A stretch of 64,000 nucleotides of DNA from an uncultured Apibacter sp. (GTDB lineage: Bacteria; Bacteroidota; Bacteroidia; Flavobacteriales; Weeksellaceae). The notes beneath the pieces were generated by a model. It had not been told where the DNA came from, made no database searches, and saw nothing but the letters and a program-made list of their open reading frames with translations. The stretch spans positions 286,306-350,305 of the forward strand of contig CALYQD010000001.1 of NCBI GenBank assembly GCA_945280365.1. Reading direction: 5' to 3'. The position numbers and the translations under genes are program-made. This document shows, one piece after another, positions 27,939 through 37,444 of this stretch; the stretch's first letter is position 1, and each line of letters begins with the position of its first letter.

Positions 27939-29297
27939 ATGATTAACAAAGAAAAATTTTTACTCAAGTCCTATGAATTGGGAATAATTAAGTTTGGTGA
28001 GTTTACATTAAAAAGCGGGATCCTTTCTCCTTTTTACGTAGATTTACGTCCCTTAGCCTCAAGCCCTGTATTATTAAAGGAGTTATCGCAATTGTTGCTG
28101 GGAATGATAAAAGACTGTAGACATGAACTTATATGCGGAGTTCCCTATGCAGCTTTACCTATGGCAACAGCAATGTCTTTAGATTCTAATATCCCATTAA
28201 TTATAAAAAGAAAAGAGAGTAAAAATTATGGTACAAAGAAAATGTTGGAAGGAATTTTTGCTCAAGGTCAATATTGTATATTGGTAGAAGATGTAATAAC
28301 TAGCGGCAAAAGCTTGCTTGAAACTATTGAAGAAGTTGAAAAAGAAGGGTTAAAAGTAAAAGACATAGTGGTTGTTCTTGATAGACAGCAAGGAGGAAAA
28401 GAATTATTAGAAAATAAAGGCTACCAAGTGCATACCTTATTCAGTATAGAGGATGTTATTGATATCCTTTACAATCACGAATTTTTAAACCAATCTCAGG
28501 TAATAAAAATAAAAGATTTTATTAAGGAAAAACCCAAGGTACAAGTTAGCATACCTCGATTGACATATGAGCAAAAATTGGAAATGCAAAAACATCCAGT
28601 TTCTAAAAAGTTAATTGAAATAGCTTTATCCAAAAAGACGAATTTAATTGCCTCATTGGATATCAGTAAAGCACAAGAAATTTTGAATTTGGCAGATAAA
28701 ATTGGAGAATATCTAGTAGCCATTAAATTACATACAGATATAATTTCAGATTTTTCTGAAAATTTTATTCATGAATTAAAGAAGATATCGGCGGCCAAAA
28801 ATTTCTTACTATTTGAAGATAGAAAATTCGCAGATATTGGAAATACGCAACAGATGCAGTTTAGCGGCGGAATCTATAAAATATCTGAATGGGCGGATCT
28901 AATAACCTCACATGTAATAGCAGGTGAAGCAAGTTTAGAAGTTTTTGGAGAATCGACAGGAGTGGTAACCATAGCGGAAATGTCTTCAAAAGGAACGTTA
29001 ACTGATGAAAATTATAAAACTAAAGCAGTAGAGATTTCCAATAAAATAACTAATGTGATAGGATGTGTAGCCCAATCCAAATTACCGGCCTCTTTATTAT
29101 TATTTACCCCAGGGGTTAATTTAACCGAATCCGGAGATGAAAAAGGGCAGCAATTTAATACTCCTGAGAAAGTTTTCTCTGAATATCATACAGATTTTAT
29201 CATTGTAGGAAGAGGAATTTACGGGGCTCTAGACCCTCAAAAATCAGCTAAAAAATATCAGGAGGAGGGCTGGAAAGCATATTTAAAAAGTATATAA
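27939..29297 (+). CDS. Bifunctional UMP synthase: OPRT-OMP decarboxylase fusion
   Basis: The 452-aa protein joins two enzymes. Residues 1-~205 are orotate phosphoribosyltransferase: 'GEFTLKSGILSPFYVDLRPL' and PRPP loop 'CILVEDVITSGKSLLETI'. Residues ~215-452 are OMP decarboxylase: 'LIASLDISKAQEIL', 'AIKLHTDII' and the catalytic 'LLFEDRKFADIGNT'. The PyrE-then-PyrF order and the DRKFADIGNT motif resemble eukaryotic UMPS rather than the separate bacterial genes. It performs the last two steps of UMP synthesis. RuvC follows after 21 bases. Confidence 0.92.
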   Translation: MINKEKFLLKSYELGIIKFGEFTLKSGILSPFYVDLRPLASSPVLLKELSQLLLGMIKDCRHELICGVPYAALPMATAMSLDSNIPLIIKRKESKNYGTKKMLEGIFAQGQYCILVEDVITSGKSLLETIEEVEKEGLKVKDIVVVLDRQQGGKELLENKGYQVHTLFSIEDVIDILYNHEFLNQSQVIKIKDFIKEKPKVQVSIPRLTYEQKLEMQKHPVSKKLIEIALSKKTNLIASLDISKAQEILNLADKIGEYLVAIKLHTDIISDFSENFIHELKKISAAKNFLLFEDRKFADIGNTQQMQFSGGIYKISEWADLITSHVIAGEASLEVFGESTGVVTIAEMSSKGTLTDENYKTKAVEISNKITNVIGCVAQSKLPASLLLFTPGVNLTESGDEKGQQFNTPEKVFSEYHTDFIIVGRGIYGALDPQKSAKKYQEEGWKAYLKSI

Positions 29298-29318
29298 GCA
29301 CCATTTATTTTACACATT

Positions 29319-29882
29319 TTGACGGAAAGAATTATTATTGGGATCGATCCAGGTACTAATGTAATGGGATTTGGAATAATTAAGGTGGTAGGCAACAAAA
29401 TGACATTGATATGCATTGATGAATTGATTCTTAAAAAGGTTGAATCACATGCGCTAAAGCTGAAAAGAATATTTGATAAAACCTTATCTCTCATTGATAC
29501 CTATCATCCCGATGAATTAGCTATTGAAGAACCTTTTTATGCAAAAAATGTACAGTCAATGCTAAAGTTGGGAAGAGCGCAGGGTGTAGCTATGGCGGCA
29601 GGTTTATTGAGAGAAATCCCCATTACAGAATACTTTCCCAAAAAGGTAAAAATGTCAATCACTGGAAACGGAAATGCATCCAAAGAACAAGTAGCAGGGA
29701 TGTTAAAAACTTTGTTGAATTTAAAAGATTTTCCAACAAAATATTTGGATGCTTCCGATGGATTGGCTTTAGCAGTTTGCCACTTTTTAAATAGTGGAAC
29801 CAAAGCTTCTGGAAATGACACTAAATCTTATACAGGATGGAGCTCTTTCGTTAAAAATAATCCTAAAAGAATTGAAGGTTAA
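29319..29882 (+). CDS. ruvC: Holliday junction resolvase RuvC
   Basis: The 187-aa RNase-H-fold nuclease starts 'TERIIIGIDPGTNVMGFGII', with the first catalytic Asp in GIDPG. 'LAIEEPFYAKN' holds the Glu, and 'KYLDASDGLALAVCH' holds the C-terminal DAxDA-type acidic motif. The start codon is TTG (29319). There is no ATG before residue 16 and the conserved N terminus begins at once, so TTG is accepted. RuvC cleaves Holliday junctions with RuvAB. Confidence 0.93.
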   Translation: MTERIIIGIDPGTNVMGFGIIKVVGNKMTLICIDELILKKVESHALKLKRIFDKTLSLIDTYHPDELAIEEPFYAKNVQSMLKLGRAQGVAMAAGLLREIPITEYFPKKVKMSITGNGNASKEQVAGMLKTLLNLKDFPTKYLDASDGLALAVCHFLNSGTKASGNDTKSYTGWSSFVKNNPKRIEG

Positions 29883-29901
29883 CCGCTGACAATGACATGA
29901 G

Positions 29902-30693
29902 ATGAATAAAAATAAGTATAGGTTTTTTATAAAAAACCAATGTTGGGTTTCACTCATGATTTCTTTATTATGTTTATTTTTCGGATTCTTACATCATTCT
30001 ATACACTACAATAGAATAGGAATTGTTTTTTTATTAACATTATCAGCCTATAATTTTATCTGTTATCAAAGCTCATGGGCAGAAAATCGGTTTAAAAAAA
30101 AATCTTTCTACCTGGTTTTCATATGCTTATTGTTAGTGGTATGTCTACTATATCAAGAAAAAGATATACGACAATTTTTTCATATTTTGCTTGTTGGAAG
30201 TATCGTCATCATGTATAAATCGGACTTTGTAAAAGTATCGCTCCGAAATGTTCCTTTATTAAAAATTTTTCTTATTGCCTTTGCTTGGGCATATACAGTC
30301 TTATGGATTGGAAACGAGTGGGATGCTAATGATTTCACGGCGTTTATACTTATTTATTTATTTATTATCGGGATAACTATTCCTTTCGATATTTGTGATA
30401 TGCATACCGATGAAATAATTACCTTACCTAAATGGTTAGGGATACGTACGAGCAAAGGCATATCTTGCATTTGTCTAAGTTTATCTGCACTATTGTTTAT
30501 TTTGTCCTTTTACAATCAAATAGATATGCAATACGTCTGGGCATGGGTAATAACTTGTTTGTCGGCAATAGGTATGGTAGTTCTTATGGGGGAGAAGGAT
30601 TTGTTCTTCTTTACGCGTTTTTGGATGGAAACCTGTTCTGGCTTGCCTGTTTTATTGGTAGTGTTACAAAAAATAAGAGTCGTTTTATTATAA
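29902..30693 (+). CDS. UbiA-like polytopic membrane protein
   Basis: The 263-aa protein has about eight hydrophobic segments. 'IPFDICDMHTDEIITLPKWLGIRTSKG' resembles the second Asp-rich motif of UbiA prenyltransferases. The first motif (NxxxDxxxD) is missing: the region expected to hold it reads 'YNFICYQSSWAENRFKKKS'. It may be a degenerate or repurposed UbiA relative. Flavobacteria often carry such a gene. It follows ruvC by 19 bases, and its stop codon sits inside a terminator hairpin. Confidence 0.6.
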   Translation: MNKNKYRFFIKNQCWVSLMISLLCLFFGFLHHSIHYNRIGIVFLLTLSAYNFICYQSSWAENRFKKKSFYLVFICLLLVVCLLYQEKDIRQFFHILLVGSIVIMYKSDFVKVSLRNVPLLKIFLIAFAWAYTVLWIGNEWDANDFTAFILIYLFIIGITIPFDICDMHTDEIITLPKWLGIRTSKGISCICLSLSALLFILSFYNQIDMQYVWAWVITCLSAIGMVVLMGEKDLFFFTRFWMETCSGLPVLLVVLQKIRVVLL

Positions 30694-30704
30694 AAACGAC
30701 TCTT
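30675..30704 (+). terminator. Hairpin terminator overlapping a stop codon
   Basis: AAGAGTCGTTTT / AAAACGACTCTT pair in a 12-bp stem. The stop codon of the UbiA-like gene is in the loop side of the stem. It lies between two convergent genes and may act in both directions. Confidence 0.65.
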
Positions 30705-30730
30705 GCACTCATTAAAAGTTGTTATGAGTT

Positions 30731-31114
30731 TTAACGGAATCTATCTACTGATTTTATGAGCTTTTCATCCTTATTGATGTACTTATTTGCCATGGCAAGC
30801 AGAATAATCAGCAGAACCGGGACGAGTAGCTCAACACCTTTCTCAGAAAGCGAAATACTTTCTCCAGATGAATTTAGCAAATCATAAACCATAAAACCGA
30901 TCAACACTAAGTTTATAATTATATTTATATAATTAATTTTTTTCTGTACATTTCTGCTTTTAAAGCAGAAGAGCGAAATAAAAGCCAAGAGACCGATACT
31001 GAATAAAAGTATCATATCTGTTAATTCATTAGGAATAAAATCAATTAAATATCCGACAATAAAACCGATAAAACCGGCTGCTGATAGATATATGCTTTGA
31101 ATTCGTTGGATCAA
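30731..31114 (-). CDS. DUF4293 membrane protein
   Basis: The 127-aa protein starts 'MIQRIQSIYLSAAGFIGFIVG', the hallmark of the Bacteroidota DUF4293 family, and has four predicted membrane segments. 'NKYINKDEKLIKSVDRFR' is the typical cytoplasmic tail. Function is unknown. It is usually found beside rho, as here, divergently transcribed. Confidence 0.85.
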   Translation of the reverse strand: MIQRIQSIYLSAAGFIGFIVGYLIDFIPNELTDMILLFSIGLLAFISLFCFKSRNVQKKINYINIIINLVLIGFMVYDLLNSSGESISLSEKGVELLVPVLLIILLAMANKYINKDEKLIKSVDRFR

Positions 31115-31307
31115 AATTTCGCTTTTTTAAAAGCAAATGTATAAAAAATTAGCGTTTTAATAAAATTTTTTGTAATATTGCTGAATAATCTACTAAAGAT
31201 TAGTGCATTATTTTTCATAAAGTTACTACTTTATTCTTTTATAAAATAATCAAAATCAATATTTTACGAAATTTTCGAGTAATTTTAAATCATACTAAAC
31301 ATAACCT

Positions 31308-32975
31308 ATGTTTGAGGAACAAAAGCTTAAAGCAATGAAAGTGGCTGATTTGCAGTCTGTTGCTAATGAATTAAAAATTAAAAGTTCAGGATTAAAAAAA
31401 TCAGAATTAATTGAATTAATTTTAGCTCATCAAAATAATCAAATTAACCTCAGTAATTCGGTAACTTCTACCGAAAAAGAACCCGTTATAACGGAAAAAA
31501 GACAACGAAAGAGAATACCTGCTAAACAGCAGAGAGAAACCATATTTCCTAAAGATGAGGAAATAGAGAAAAGTTCCCCTGATGTTGAGGATTTGACAGA
31601 TGTGAATGGTAAAGAAACTTCGGAAAATGATGAAGATTTTAAGGTAGATATTCCTGTATATAGGAAACCACAGGTGATATTAAGAAAAAGTGCTGATAGT
31701 ACACATTTTCAAAAAACTACAGCAACCAAAGATGATAAAAAGTTTTTTGATGATGAGCCTAAAAATAATTTTCAAAATCAGAAAAAAAATAATGCTAAAA
31801 ACGAATACACAAACAAACAGCATACAAACGGGAATAAATACCGTTCTTCTGATTATGAATTTGAAGGAATTATAAAAACAGAAGGAGTATTGGAAATCAC
31901 ACAGGACGGCTATGGTTTTTTACGTTCTTCGGATTTTAATTATCTTTCTTCTCCAGATGATGTATATGTTTCACCTTCCCAGATTAAGCTTTTCGGGCTT
32001 AAGACGGGAGATACCGTTACCGGTGAAGTTCGTCCTCCTAAAGAAGGTGAAAAGTTTTTTCCTCTGGTAAAAATTATAGAAATTAACGGAAGAGATCCTT
32101 TATTTGTAAGAGATAGAGTTTCTTTTGAACATTTAACTCCTTTATTTCCTGAAGAAAAATTTAAATTGGCAGGAACAGGAGCCACTTTATCGACTCGTGT
32201 GGTAGATTTATTCTCTCCGATTGGTAAAGGGCAGAGGGGTATGATCGTAGCCCAACCTAAAACAGGTAAAACGATTTTATTAAAAGATATTGCCAATGTA
32301 ATTTCAATTAATCACCCAGAAGTCTATATGATTGTCTTGTTGATTGATGAACGTCCGGAAGAAGTTACCGATATGCAGAGAAGCGTGAAAGGGGAAGTTA
32401 TAGCTTCTACCTTCGATGAATCTGCGGAAAAACACGTGAAAGTAGCTAATATTGTCCTATCTAAGGCCCAAAGAATGGTTGAATGTGGGCATGATGTGGT
32501 AATACTGTTAGATTCTATTACCCGATTGGCTCGTGCTTATAATACGGTATCTCCTGCATCAGGAAAAGTATTGTCGGGAGGAGTGGATGCTAATGCTCTG
32601 CATAAGCCTAAACGTTTCTTCGGTGCTGCTAGAAATATAGAAGGGGGAGGTTCTTTGACCATCATTGCAACCGCATTGATTGACACAGGTTCTAAAATGG
32701 ATGAAGTTATCTTCGAAGAATTTAAAGGAACAGGAAATATGGAGCTCCAGCTGGATAGGAAAATCGCCAATAAACGTATTTATCCGGCCATTGATTTGGT
32801 TTCGTCTTCTACACGTCGCGATGATCTTTTGTTAGATCAGGTTTCGCAGCAAAGAATGTGGATATTAAGAAATCATCTTGCAGATATGAATCCATTGGAA
32901 GCCATGGAATTCTTGAAAACGAGATTAGAACGATCTCTTACCAATGAAGAATTCTTGTTAACCATGAATCAATAA
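31308..32975 (+). CDS. rho: Transcription termination factor Rho
   Basis: The 555-aa protein starts with a SAP/Rho-N helical domain ('[19 protein letters not shown]'), followed by a ~130-residue charged low-complexity linker common in Bacteroidota, the RNA-binding cold-shock domain ('[20 protein letters not shown]'), and the RecA-like ATPase: Walker A '[13 protein letters not shown]', '[13 protein letters not shown]', Walker B '[16 protein letters not shown]', and Q-loop and R-loop '[16 protein letters not shown]'. It is an ATP-dependent hexameric RNA translocase. It has its own terminator. Confidence 0.97.
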   Translation: MFEEQKLKAMKVADLQSVANELKIKSSGLKKSELIELILAHQNNQINLSNSVTSTEKEPVITEKRQRKRIPAKQQRETIFPKDEEIEKSSPDVEDLTDVNGKETSENDEDFKVDIPVYRKPQVILRKSADSTHFQKTTATKDDKKFFDDEPKNNFQNQKKNNAKNEYTNKQHTNGNKYRSSDYEFEGIIKTEGVLEITQDGYGFLRSSDFNYLSSPDDVYVSPSQIKLFGLKTGDTVTGEVRPPKEGEKFFPLVKIIEINGRDPLFVRDRVSFEHLTPLFPEEKFKLAGTGATLSTRVVDLFSPIGKGQRGMIVAQPKTGKTILLKDIANVISINHPEVYMIVLLIDERPEEVTDMQRSVKGEVIASTFDESAEKHVKVANIVLSKAQRMVECGHDVVILLDSITRLARAYNTVSPASGKVLSGGVDANALHKPKRFFGAARNIEGGGSLTIIATALIDTGSKMDEVIFEEFKGTGNMELQLDRKIANKRIYPAIDLVSSSTRRDDLLLDQVSQQRMWILRNHLADMNPLEAMEFLKTRLERSLTNEEFLLTMNQ

Positions 32976-32994
32976 TAAATAAAGATAGAAAAAG

Positions 32995-33020
32995 ACTGTT
33001 TTTTAATAAACAGTTTTTTT
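32995..33020 (+). terminator. Terminator after rho
   Basis: ACTGTTT / AAACAGT pair around TTTAAT and are followed by seven T residues, 20 bases after the rho stop. Confidence 0.7.
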
Positions 33021-33055
33021 ATTTTATCTTCATAAAATTTATCTTGATAGGGGGA

Positions 33056-34135
33056 TTATCCTTTATGATAAGTGAATTTTTTATTTAAATAAGGTTTTAA
33101 CTCCGTATAAGACACAAATAAAGAAAAATATCCGTAAGAATAAGGAGTTAATTCATATATGTTATAGTGAAATGTAATCCCTTTGTCACTTAAAGTAAAA
33201 TTTTTAGAATAAGAAATAGAGTCAGAAATAAAAATAGAATATTCCGGCTCATATAATTTTACATTAGCCGGAATATTATACTTTCTTCTAGCTTCCCTAT
33301 CTAAAATTTGATTAATTTCTTTTTCATGAGTTAAATCCAATACATTATCTATACTAAGCCATTTTTTTGATTTTTTATCATAAGTAAAGAATACTTTTTC
33401 AAAAATACCATGAGCTCCTCCTTCATAATCATAAGTAGATAAAACTGTAACATAATAATTAGAATTATTGATGATAGGATATATATAGCTATGATGCTCA
33501 TTAATAAGTGAATATAAATTTAGGTCAGTAGGATCATTTTCATTTAGAACAGCTTCTACATTTAATTTATAATCAGATTTAAAGTCAGAAATTGCTTTCT
33601 TTGTAAAAGATTCGAATTTTGTATACTTAGGATAAGAAAGCTGAATGAGTTCCTTTTGCAAGTTAGCTTTACTAGGTACAAACCAGTTAAAAACCATAGA
33701 CCATACAATAGTGTCTGTTATAACAGGTATAAAATCCGCCGCATATAAATGAGAAACATCCGTAGCTTCCCCATTGTTGGTGTTTTTCAGTTCAAAATTT
33801 AGTGAGGACGATTCTTTTTTCCATTTTCCTATATAAGTCTTACCATTAAAGGTTCCGGAAAATAATTCTTTTGCTACATTAGAATCTTGGTTTTCTTCAG
33901 TGGAAAGACTGAAGTTTTGTGAATTATTATCCTTAACTAAGTAAATAGGGGCATTTTGCGAGAGATAGTAATAGTTAGCAAAGCACTTACTGTCATCCTG
34001 GTTACAAATTAGTTCCATATTTACAGGATGGCTTCCTATTTTCCCCTCTAAATGATAATAATGGTTATAGGTAACTATTTGAGAATTTAGCGAACAGACA
34101 GTAAGTAACATCATATTAAATAATGTAACTTTCAT
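33056..34135 (-). CDS. Exported DUF3298-type protein (RsiV/PdaC-like)
   Basis: The 359-aa protein has a signal peptide ('MKVTLFNMMLLTVCSLNSQ'). The C-terminal ~130 residues carry 'YEGGAHGIFEKVFFTYDKKSKKWL' and 'LTPYSYGYFSLFVSYTELKPYL', the pattern of DUF3298 found in RsiV and PdaC. The GGAHG motif sits in the lysozyme-binding fold of RsiV, but binding here is not shown. A DUF4163-like domain precedes it. It is periplasmic or surface-exposed. The next gene upstream on the strand is 17 bases away. Confidence 0.7.
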   Translation of the reverse strand: MKVTLFNMMLLTVCSLNSQIVTYNHYYHLEGKIGSHPVNMELICNQDDSKCFANYYYLSQNAPIYLVKDNNSQNFSLSTEENQDSNVAKELFSGTFNGKTYIGKWKKESSSLNFELKNTNNGEATDVSHLYAADFIPVITDTIVWSMVFNWFVPSKANLQKELIQLSYPKYTKFESFTKKAISDFKSDYKLNVEAVLNENDPTDLNLYSLINEHHSYIYPIINNSNYYVTVLSTYDYEGGAHGIFEKVFFTYDKKSKKWLSIDNVLDLTHEKEINQILDREARRKYNIPANVKLYEPEYSIFISDSISYSKNFTLSDKGITFHYNIYELTPYSYGYFSLFVSYTELKPYLNKKFTYHKG

Positions 34136-34152
34136 AAGGTGAAATTTTATTT

Positions 34153-34728
34153 TTATCTCATAAACTTAGATCGATTATTCCTTACATTGGGATTAATCAT
34201 GGAACTTTTAGAAACATTTACCCTTTTTAGTTGTTCCTTCATCATTTTAATTTGATCTCCCAGCATATTAGAAGAATCCAACCTTTTTGCTTCATTAAGG
34301 AGGCGATCTGCTTCATTTTTGTTTCCTCTCACCATAGCTCCTGCAGCTAAATTTAAAGTAGCCAATGCCCGGTCGTGTTTAAAACTTAATCCGTAATCCA
34401 ATGCCGTTTTCATATAATTCTCAGCTTTGGCAGGATTTCCCTGAGCTTCTGTAATACCCATAAGATAGTTATAATATCCGTACTGTTTTCTAACCAATTG
34501 ACTTTTTATATTGGTAACTTTATCGAGCCATGAACGTGCTCCTACAAGGTCTTGTTTACGCAGTTTCCAAAATGCTAGTAAGATATATTCATTTCTGAAA
34601 AATAATATAATGGGAATGGCTGAAAGAAATACCATTAAAATTCCGAATCCAATCTGACGATTAAACATTAGATAAATTCCGAATCCGATTATGATGGCTG
34701 CAATAACAAGTTTTATATATTTATTCAT
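34153..34728 (-). CDS. Membrane-anchored TPR-like protein
   Basis: From ATG 34728 (not the TTG at 34761, whose first residues are an untypical extension) the ~191-aa protein has two adjacent membrane segments ('LVIAAIIIGFGIYLMF', 'GILMVFLSAIPIILFF'), followed by helical repeats ('QYGYYNYLMGITEAQGNPAK', 'ALATLNLAAGAMVRGN') of TPR type. It is a common Flavobacteriia protein near era. A scaffold role is likely, but no function is known. Confidence 0.7.
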   Translation of the reverse strand: MNKYIKLVIAAIIIGFGIYLMFNRQIGFGILMVFLSAIPIILFFRNEYILLAFWKLRKQDLVGARSWLDKVTNIKSQLVRKQYGYYNYLMGITEAQGNPAKAENYMKTALDYGLSFKHDRALATLNLAAGAMVRGNKNEADRLLNEAKRLDSSNMLGDQIKMMKEQLKRVNVSKSSMINPNVRNNRSKFMR

Positions 34729-34843
34729 TGTAATTTCTTCAAGTTTCGACAAAGGTAACAATAACAGTTGAAAAAATCAGGGCAAAAACTATAGCAAGAG
34801 ATTATTTTAGATGGAAAAATATAATTATGGATAATAAAACATA

Positions 34844-35734
34844 TCATCCAGTAACATATCCGAAATTTTTTAAATCGCGATCATTCGATCTCCAATCTTT
34901 TTTAACTTTAACATAAAGATTTAAATAAATTTTTTTGTTAAAAAACTTCTCTAAATCCAAACGTGCTTCTGTACCTACTTTTTGTATTTTTTGTCCTTTA
35001 TGACCGATTAGAATCCCTTTTTGCGTATTTCTTTCAACATAAATTGTAGATTCAATACGAATCAGATGATCTTCTTCCTTAAAACTTTCAGTAACGACTT
35101 CTACGGAATAGGGAATTTCTTTTTGATAGTTGAGTAATATTTTTTCACGAACGGTTTCATTTACAAAGAAACGCTCGGATAATGTTGTAAATTGCTCTTT
35201 ATCATAATAAGGAGGCATTTCCGGTAACATGCCTTTAATTTTTGGGAGAATTAACTCCGTGTTTAATGAATGTAAAGCTGATATAGGAAGGATTTCAGCA
35301 TTGGGCAATTGATTATGCCAGAATTCTACACTATTTGAGATTTGAGAAGCCTCTTTTGCCTTGTCTACTTTATTTAGTAGCACGATGACGGGAACTTTTA
35401 CTGAATTTAATTTTTTAATTAAAAATTCCGAAGGATTTTTTTCTTCTCCAAATTCGGTTATAAAAAGAATCACATCTGCATCATCAAAAGATTCTTTTAC
35501 AAAATCGTTCATTTTTTCCTGTAGTTCATAAGCAGGATTTTGTATAATTCCCGGAGTGTCGGAAAAGATAATTTGCGTATTTTCATCGTTCCAAATTCCA
35601 AAAACCCTATGGCGAGTTGTTTGTACTTTAGGGGTAACGATGGATAGTTTTTCTCCGATTAGTGTATTTATCAAAGTGGATTTTCCTACATTGGGTTTTC
35701 CTACAATGCTGACAAATCCTGATTTATGTGACAT
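34844..35734 (-). CDS. era: GTPase Era
   Basis: The 296-aa GTPase has G1 'GKPNVGKSTLIN', G2 'TTRHR', G3 'DTPGI', G4 'LLNKVDKA' and G5 'ISAL', followed by the KH domain ('IYVERNTQKGILIGHKGQKIQKVG'). Era binds the 3' end of 16S rRNA and assists 30S assembly. Length is normal. Confidence 0.96.
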   Translation of the reverse strand: MSHKSGFVSIVGKPNVGKSTLINTLIGEKLSIVTPKVQTTRHRVFGIWNDENTQIIFSDTPGIIQNPAYELQEKMNDFVKESFDDADVILFITEFGEEKNPSEFLIKKLNSVKVPVIVLLNKVDKAKEASQISNSVEFWHNQLPNAEILPISALHSLNTELILPKIKGMLPEMPPYYDKEQFTTLSERFFVNETVREKILLNYQKEIPYSVEVVTESFKEEDHLIRIESTIYVERNTQKGILIGHKGQKIQKVGTEARLDLEKFFNKKIYLNLYVKVKKDWRSNDRDLKNFGYVTG

Positions 35735-35765
35735 GAATTTATTTTTTTGATAAAATTAAATTTAT

Positions 35766-36686
35766 TTATTTTTTTGAGCGATATTTTTTAATGAGAGCTT
35801 GTAAAATTGCCCAAGTTTCAGCATCTACAATTCCGTCTGCTTTTTCCGGTCTGAAATGCCATTGAAAAGCTCTAACAGTAAGAAAGGTGTTTTTGTCCCA
35901 TTCTCCGGAAAGGTTCAACTTATATCCGTATTTTTGTAGGGCTTTTTGAAATTCAAGGGGAGAGCTGTACGGATAAGTATCAGGAATGTATTGAGACAGA
36001 AAATATTCTTTATCATATTCTTCATACCACGCACCAATGCCGTATTGAGTATAAAGTTCTTTCCAAGGGAATAGAGGGCCGGGATCTTGTTTTCTTAACG
36101 GAGCAATATCGCTATGTCCCACTACATTTACCGGATCAATTTCATACCGGTCGATAATATTTTTTGACAATGCCGCAACTTTCTCAATCTGATAACTAGG
36201 AAAAGGGGTAAAAATTAAAGAATCTTTTACTTTAATGTATCCTTTATTTACTATTTCAATACCGATAGAAGTGTCATTAAGATTTTCTGTTCCGTTCCAG
36301 GCGCTTACTCCTGCATGCCAAGCACGTTTATCTTCGCTTACTAATATATCAATGGTATCATTGGGCTGGTCTGTAATCAAATAATGAGAGCTTACCTCTC
36401 CTTTTTTCGCTAATATTTTAACAGAGATAGGATAATCGGATACGGTATAATGTAAAACCAAAAATTTGACTCTTTCATTAAATGCAACTGATGGGAAATT
36501 TTCTTTAGAAATAACATATCCCGGAAGATTTGCTTCTGTGATGAAATGATATTTCGGATTTGTATTTGAGATATATACGGTATCTCGTATTATCTTGGTA
36601 TCAACAATGATTTTTTTTTGTGAACCGCAACTTATTAATAATAAGAGTGTAAGGCACAGTAAATTGCATTTTATTAATTGTATCAT
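35766..36686 (-). CDS. Lipoprotein N-acetylmuramoyl-L-alanine amidase (AmiD-like)
   Basis: From ATG 36686 (~306 aa) the protein has a lipobox 'LLISC'. The amidase_2 domain shows 'FLVLHYTVSD' (zinc His), 'SHYLI', 'RAWHAGVSAWNG', 'SIGIEIVNKG' and 'VVGHSDIAPLRKQDPGPLFPW', with all three zinc ligands. A PG_binding_1 domain follows near residues 240-300 ('LQKYGYKLNLSGEWDKNTFL', 'FRPEKADGIVDAETW'). It cleaves the amide between muramic acid and the stem peptide in the periplasm for wall recycling. The ORF-track TTG start adds seven residues before the signal peptide. Confidence 0.9.
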   Translation of the reverse strand: MIQLIKCNLLCLTLLLLISCGSQKKIIVDTKIIRDTVYISNTNPKYHFITEANLPGYVISKENFPSVAFNERVKFLVLHYTVSDYPISVKILAKKGEVSSHYLITDQPNDTIDILVSEDKRAWHAGVSAWNGTENLNDTSIGIEIVNKGYIKVKDSLIFTPFPSYQIEKVAALSKNIIDRYEIDPVNVVGHSDIAPLRKQDPGPLFPWKELYTQYGIGAWYEEYDKEYFLSQYIPDTYPYSSPLEFQKALQKYGYKLNLSGEWDKNTFLTVRAFQWHFRPEKADGIVDAETWAILQALIKKYRSKK

Positions 36687-36756
36687 ATATTTAATTAAGT
36701 ATAACAAAGTTAAAAAACAGAGAAATAAATATAAGTTAAAAATTTTAAAAAAATAC

Positions 36757-36787
36757 TTGCATAAGTAAAATCTTACTATTACTTTTG
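36757..36787 (+). promoter_or_regulatory. Promoter of the tRNA cluster
   Basis: TTG at 36757-36759 and TACTTTTG at 36780-36787, 20 bases apart, match the TTG/TAnnTTTG consensus. tRNA-Ser begins 34 bases after the -7 element. Confidence 0.6.
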
Positions 36788-36820
36788 CACTCCAAATTAG
36801 TTCGAATGCAAACTAAATTT

Positions 36821-36905
36821 GGAGAGTTGCCGGAGTGGTTAACGGAGCAGTTTGCTAAACTGTCGACAGGAAACTGTCGCGTGGGTTCGAATCCCACACT
36901 CTCCG
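36821..36905 (+). tRNA. tRNA-Ser(GCU)
   Basis: The 7-bp acceptor stem GGAGAGT/ACTCTCC is perfect, and the anticodon loop is TTGCTAA (anticodon GCT). A long variable arm ('GTCGACAGGAAACTGTCGC') identifies a class II tRNA. The T arm 'GTGGGTTCGAATCCCAC' is canonical. Confidence 0.95.
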
Positions 36906-36926
36906 CATAAACACACAAGGTAAATT

Positions 36927-36999
<73 letters not shown>

Positions 37000-37020
37000 C
37001 TTGATAAATCATCAGAAAGG

Positions 37021-37094
37021 GGTCGCGTAGCTCAGCTGGATAGAGCATCTGCCTTCTAAGCAGACGGTCAAAGGTTCGAATCCTTTCGCGATCA
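37021..37094 (+). tRNA. tRNA-Arg(UCU), integration target
   Basis: Acceptor GGTCGCG/CGCGATC (one G-T pair), anticodon stem TCTGC/GCAGA with loop CTTCTAA (anticodon TCT), T arm AGGTTCGAATCCT. Its last 15 bases are repeated at 48363, so the 3' end is the attachment site of the island that follows. Confidence 0.95.
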
Positions 37095-37095
37095 C
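37080..37095 (+). repeat. attL: left attachment repeat of the island
   Basis: ATCCTTTCGCGATCAC, the 3' end of tRNA-Arg plus one base, recurs exactly at 48363-48378. A recombinase remnant starts 350 bases inside the left copy. This is the standard layout of tRNA-targeted integrative elements. Confidence 0.85.
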
Positions 37096-37130
37096 AATCT
37101 TCAAGAGTAACTTACTCGAAAAATATTATA

Positions 37131-37161
37131 AAACCTCTGTAAATAGCATTTATAGTGGTTT
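37131..37161 (+). terminator. Terminator just inside the island's left end
   Basis: AAACC...GGTTT with an inner CTGTAAAT/ATTTATAG stem and a run of seven T residues. It lies 36 bases after tRNA-Arg, inside the island, and would end the tRNA transcript that lost its own terminator through the insertion. Confidence 0.65.
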
Positions 37162-37444
37162 TTTTATTTATAAAGGCAAAATACAATTCGTCACTTTTAG
37201 TCAAAAATCACTAAATTTCTTCCCCCTATAGTGTCCCCCTTTATTATCTAACTATAAATTGTAGAGAACCTATTGATTAGGGTTATTTACTATTTAATTA
37301 TTATTTTCCTTGTTTTTTAAAAGTTTGATAATTTAGGGTAATATTCAATTAATCAATGAATTGCTTTGATATTTGCTGTCAAAATGCGAATTTAGCTCAT
37401 GTAAATAATTACTGTTTACAAACTGTAGAAAAAAGAATAAAACT

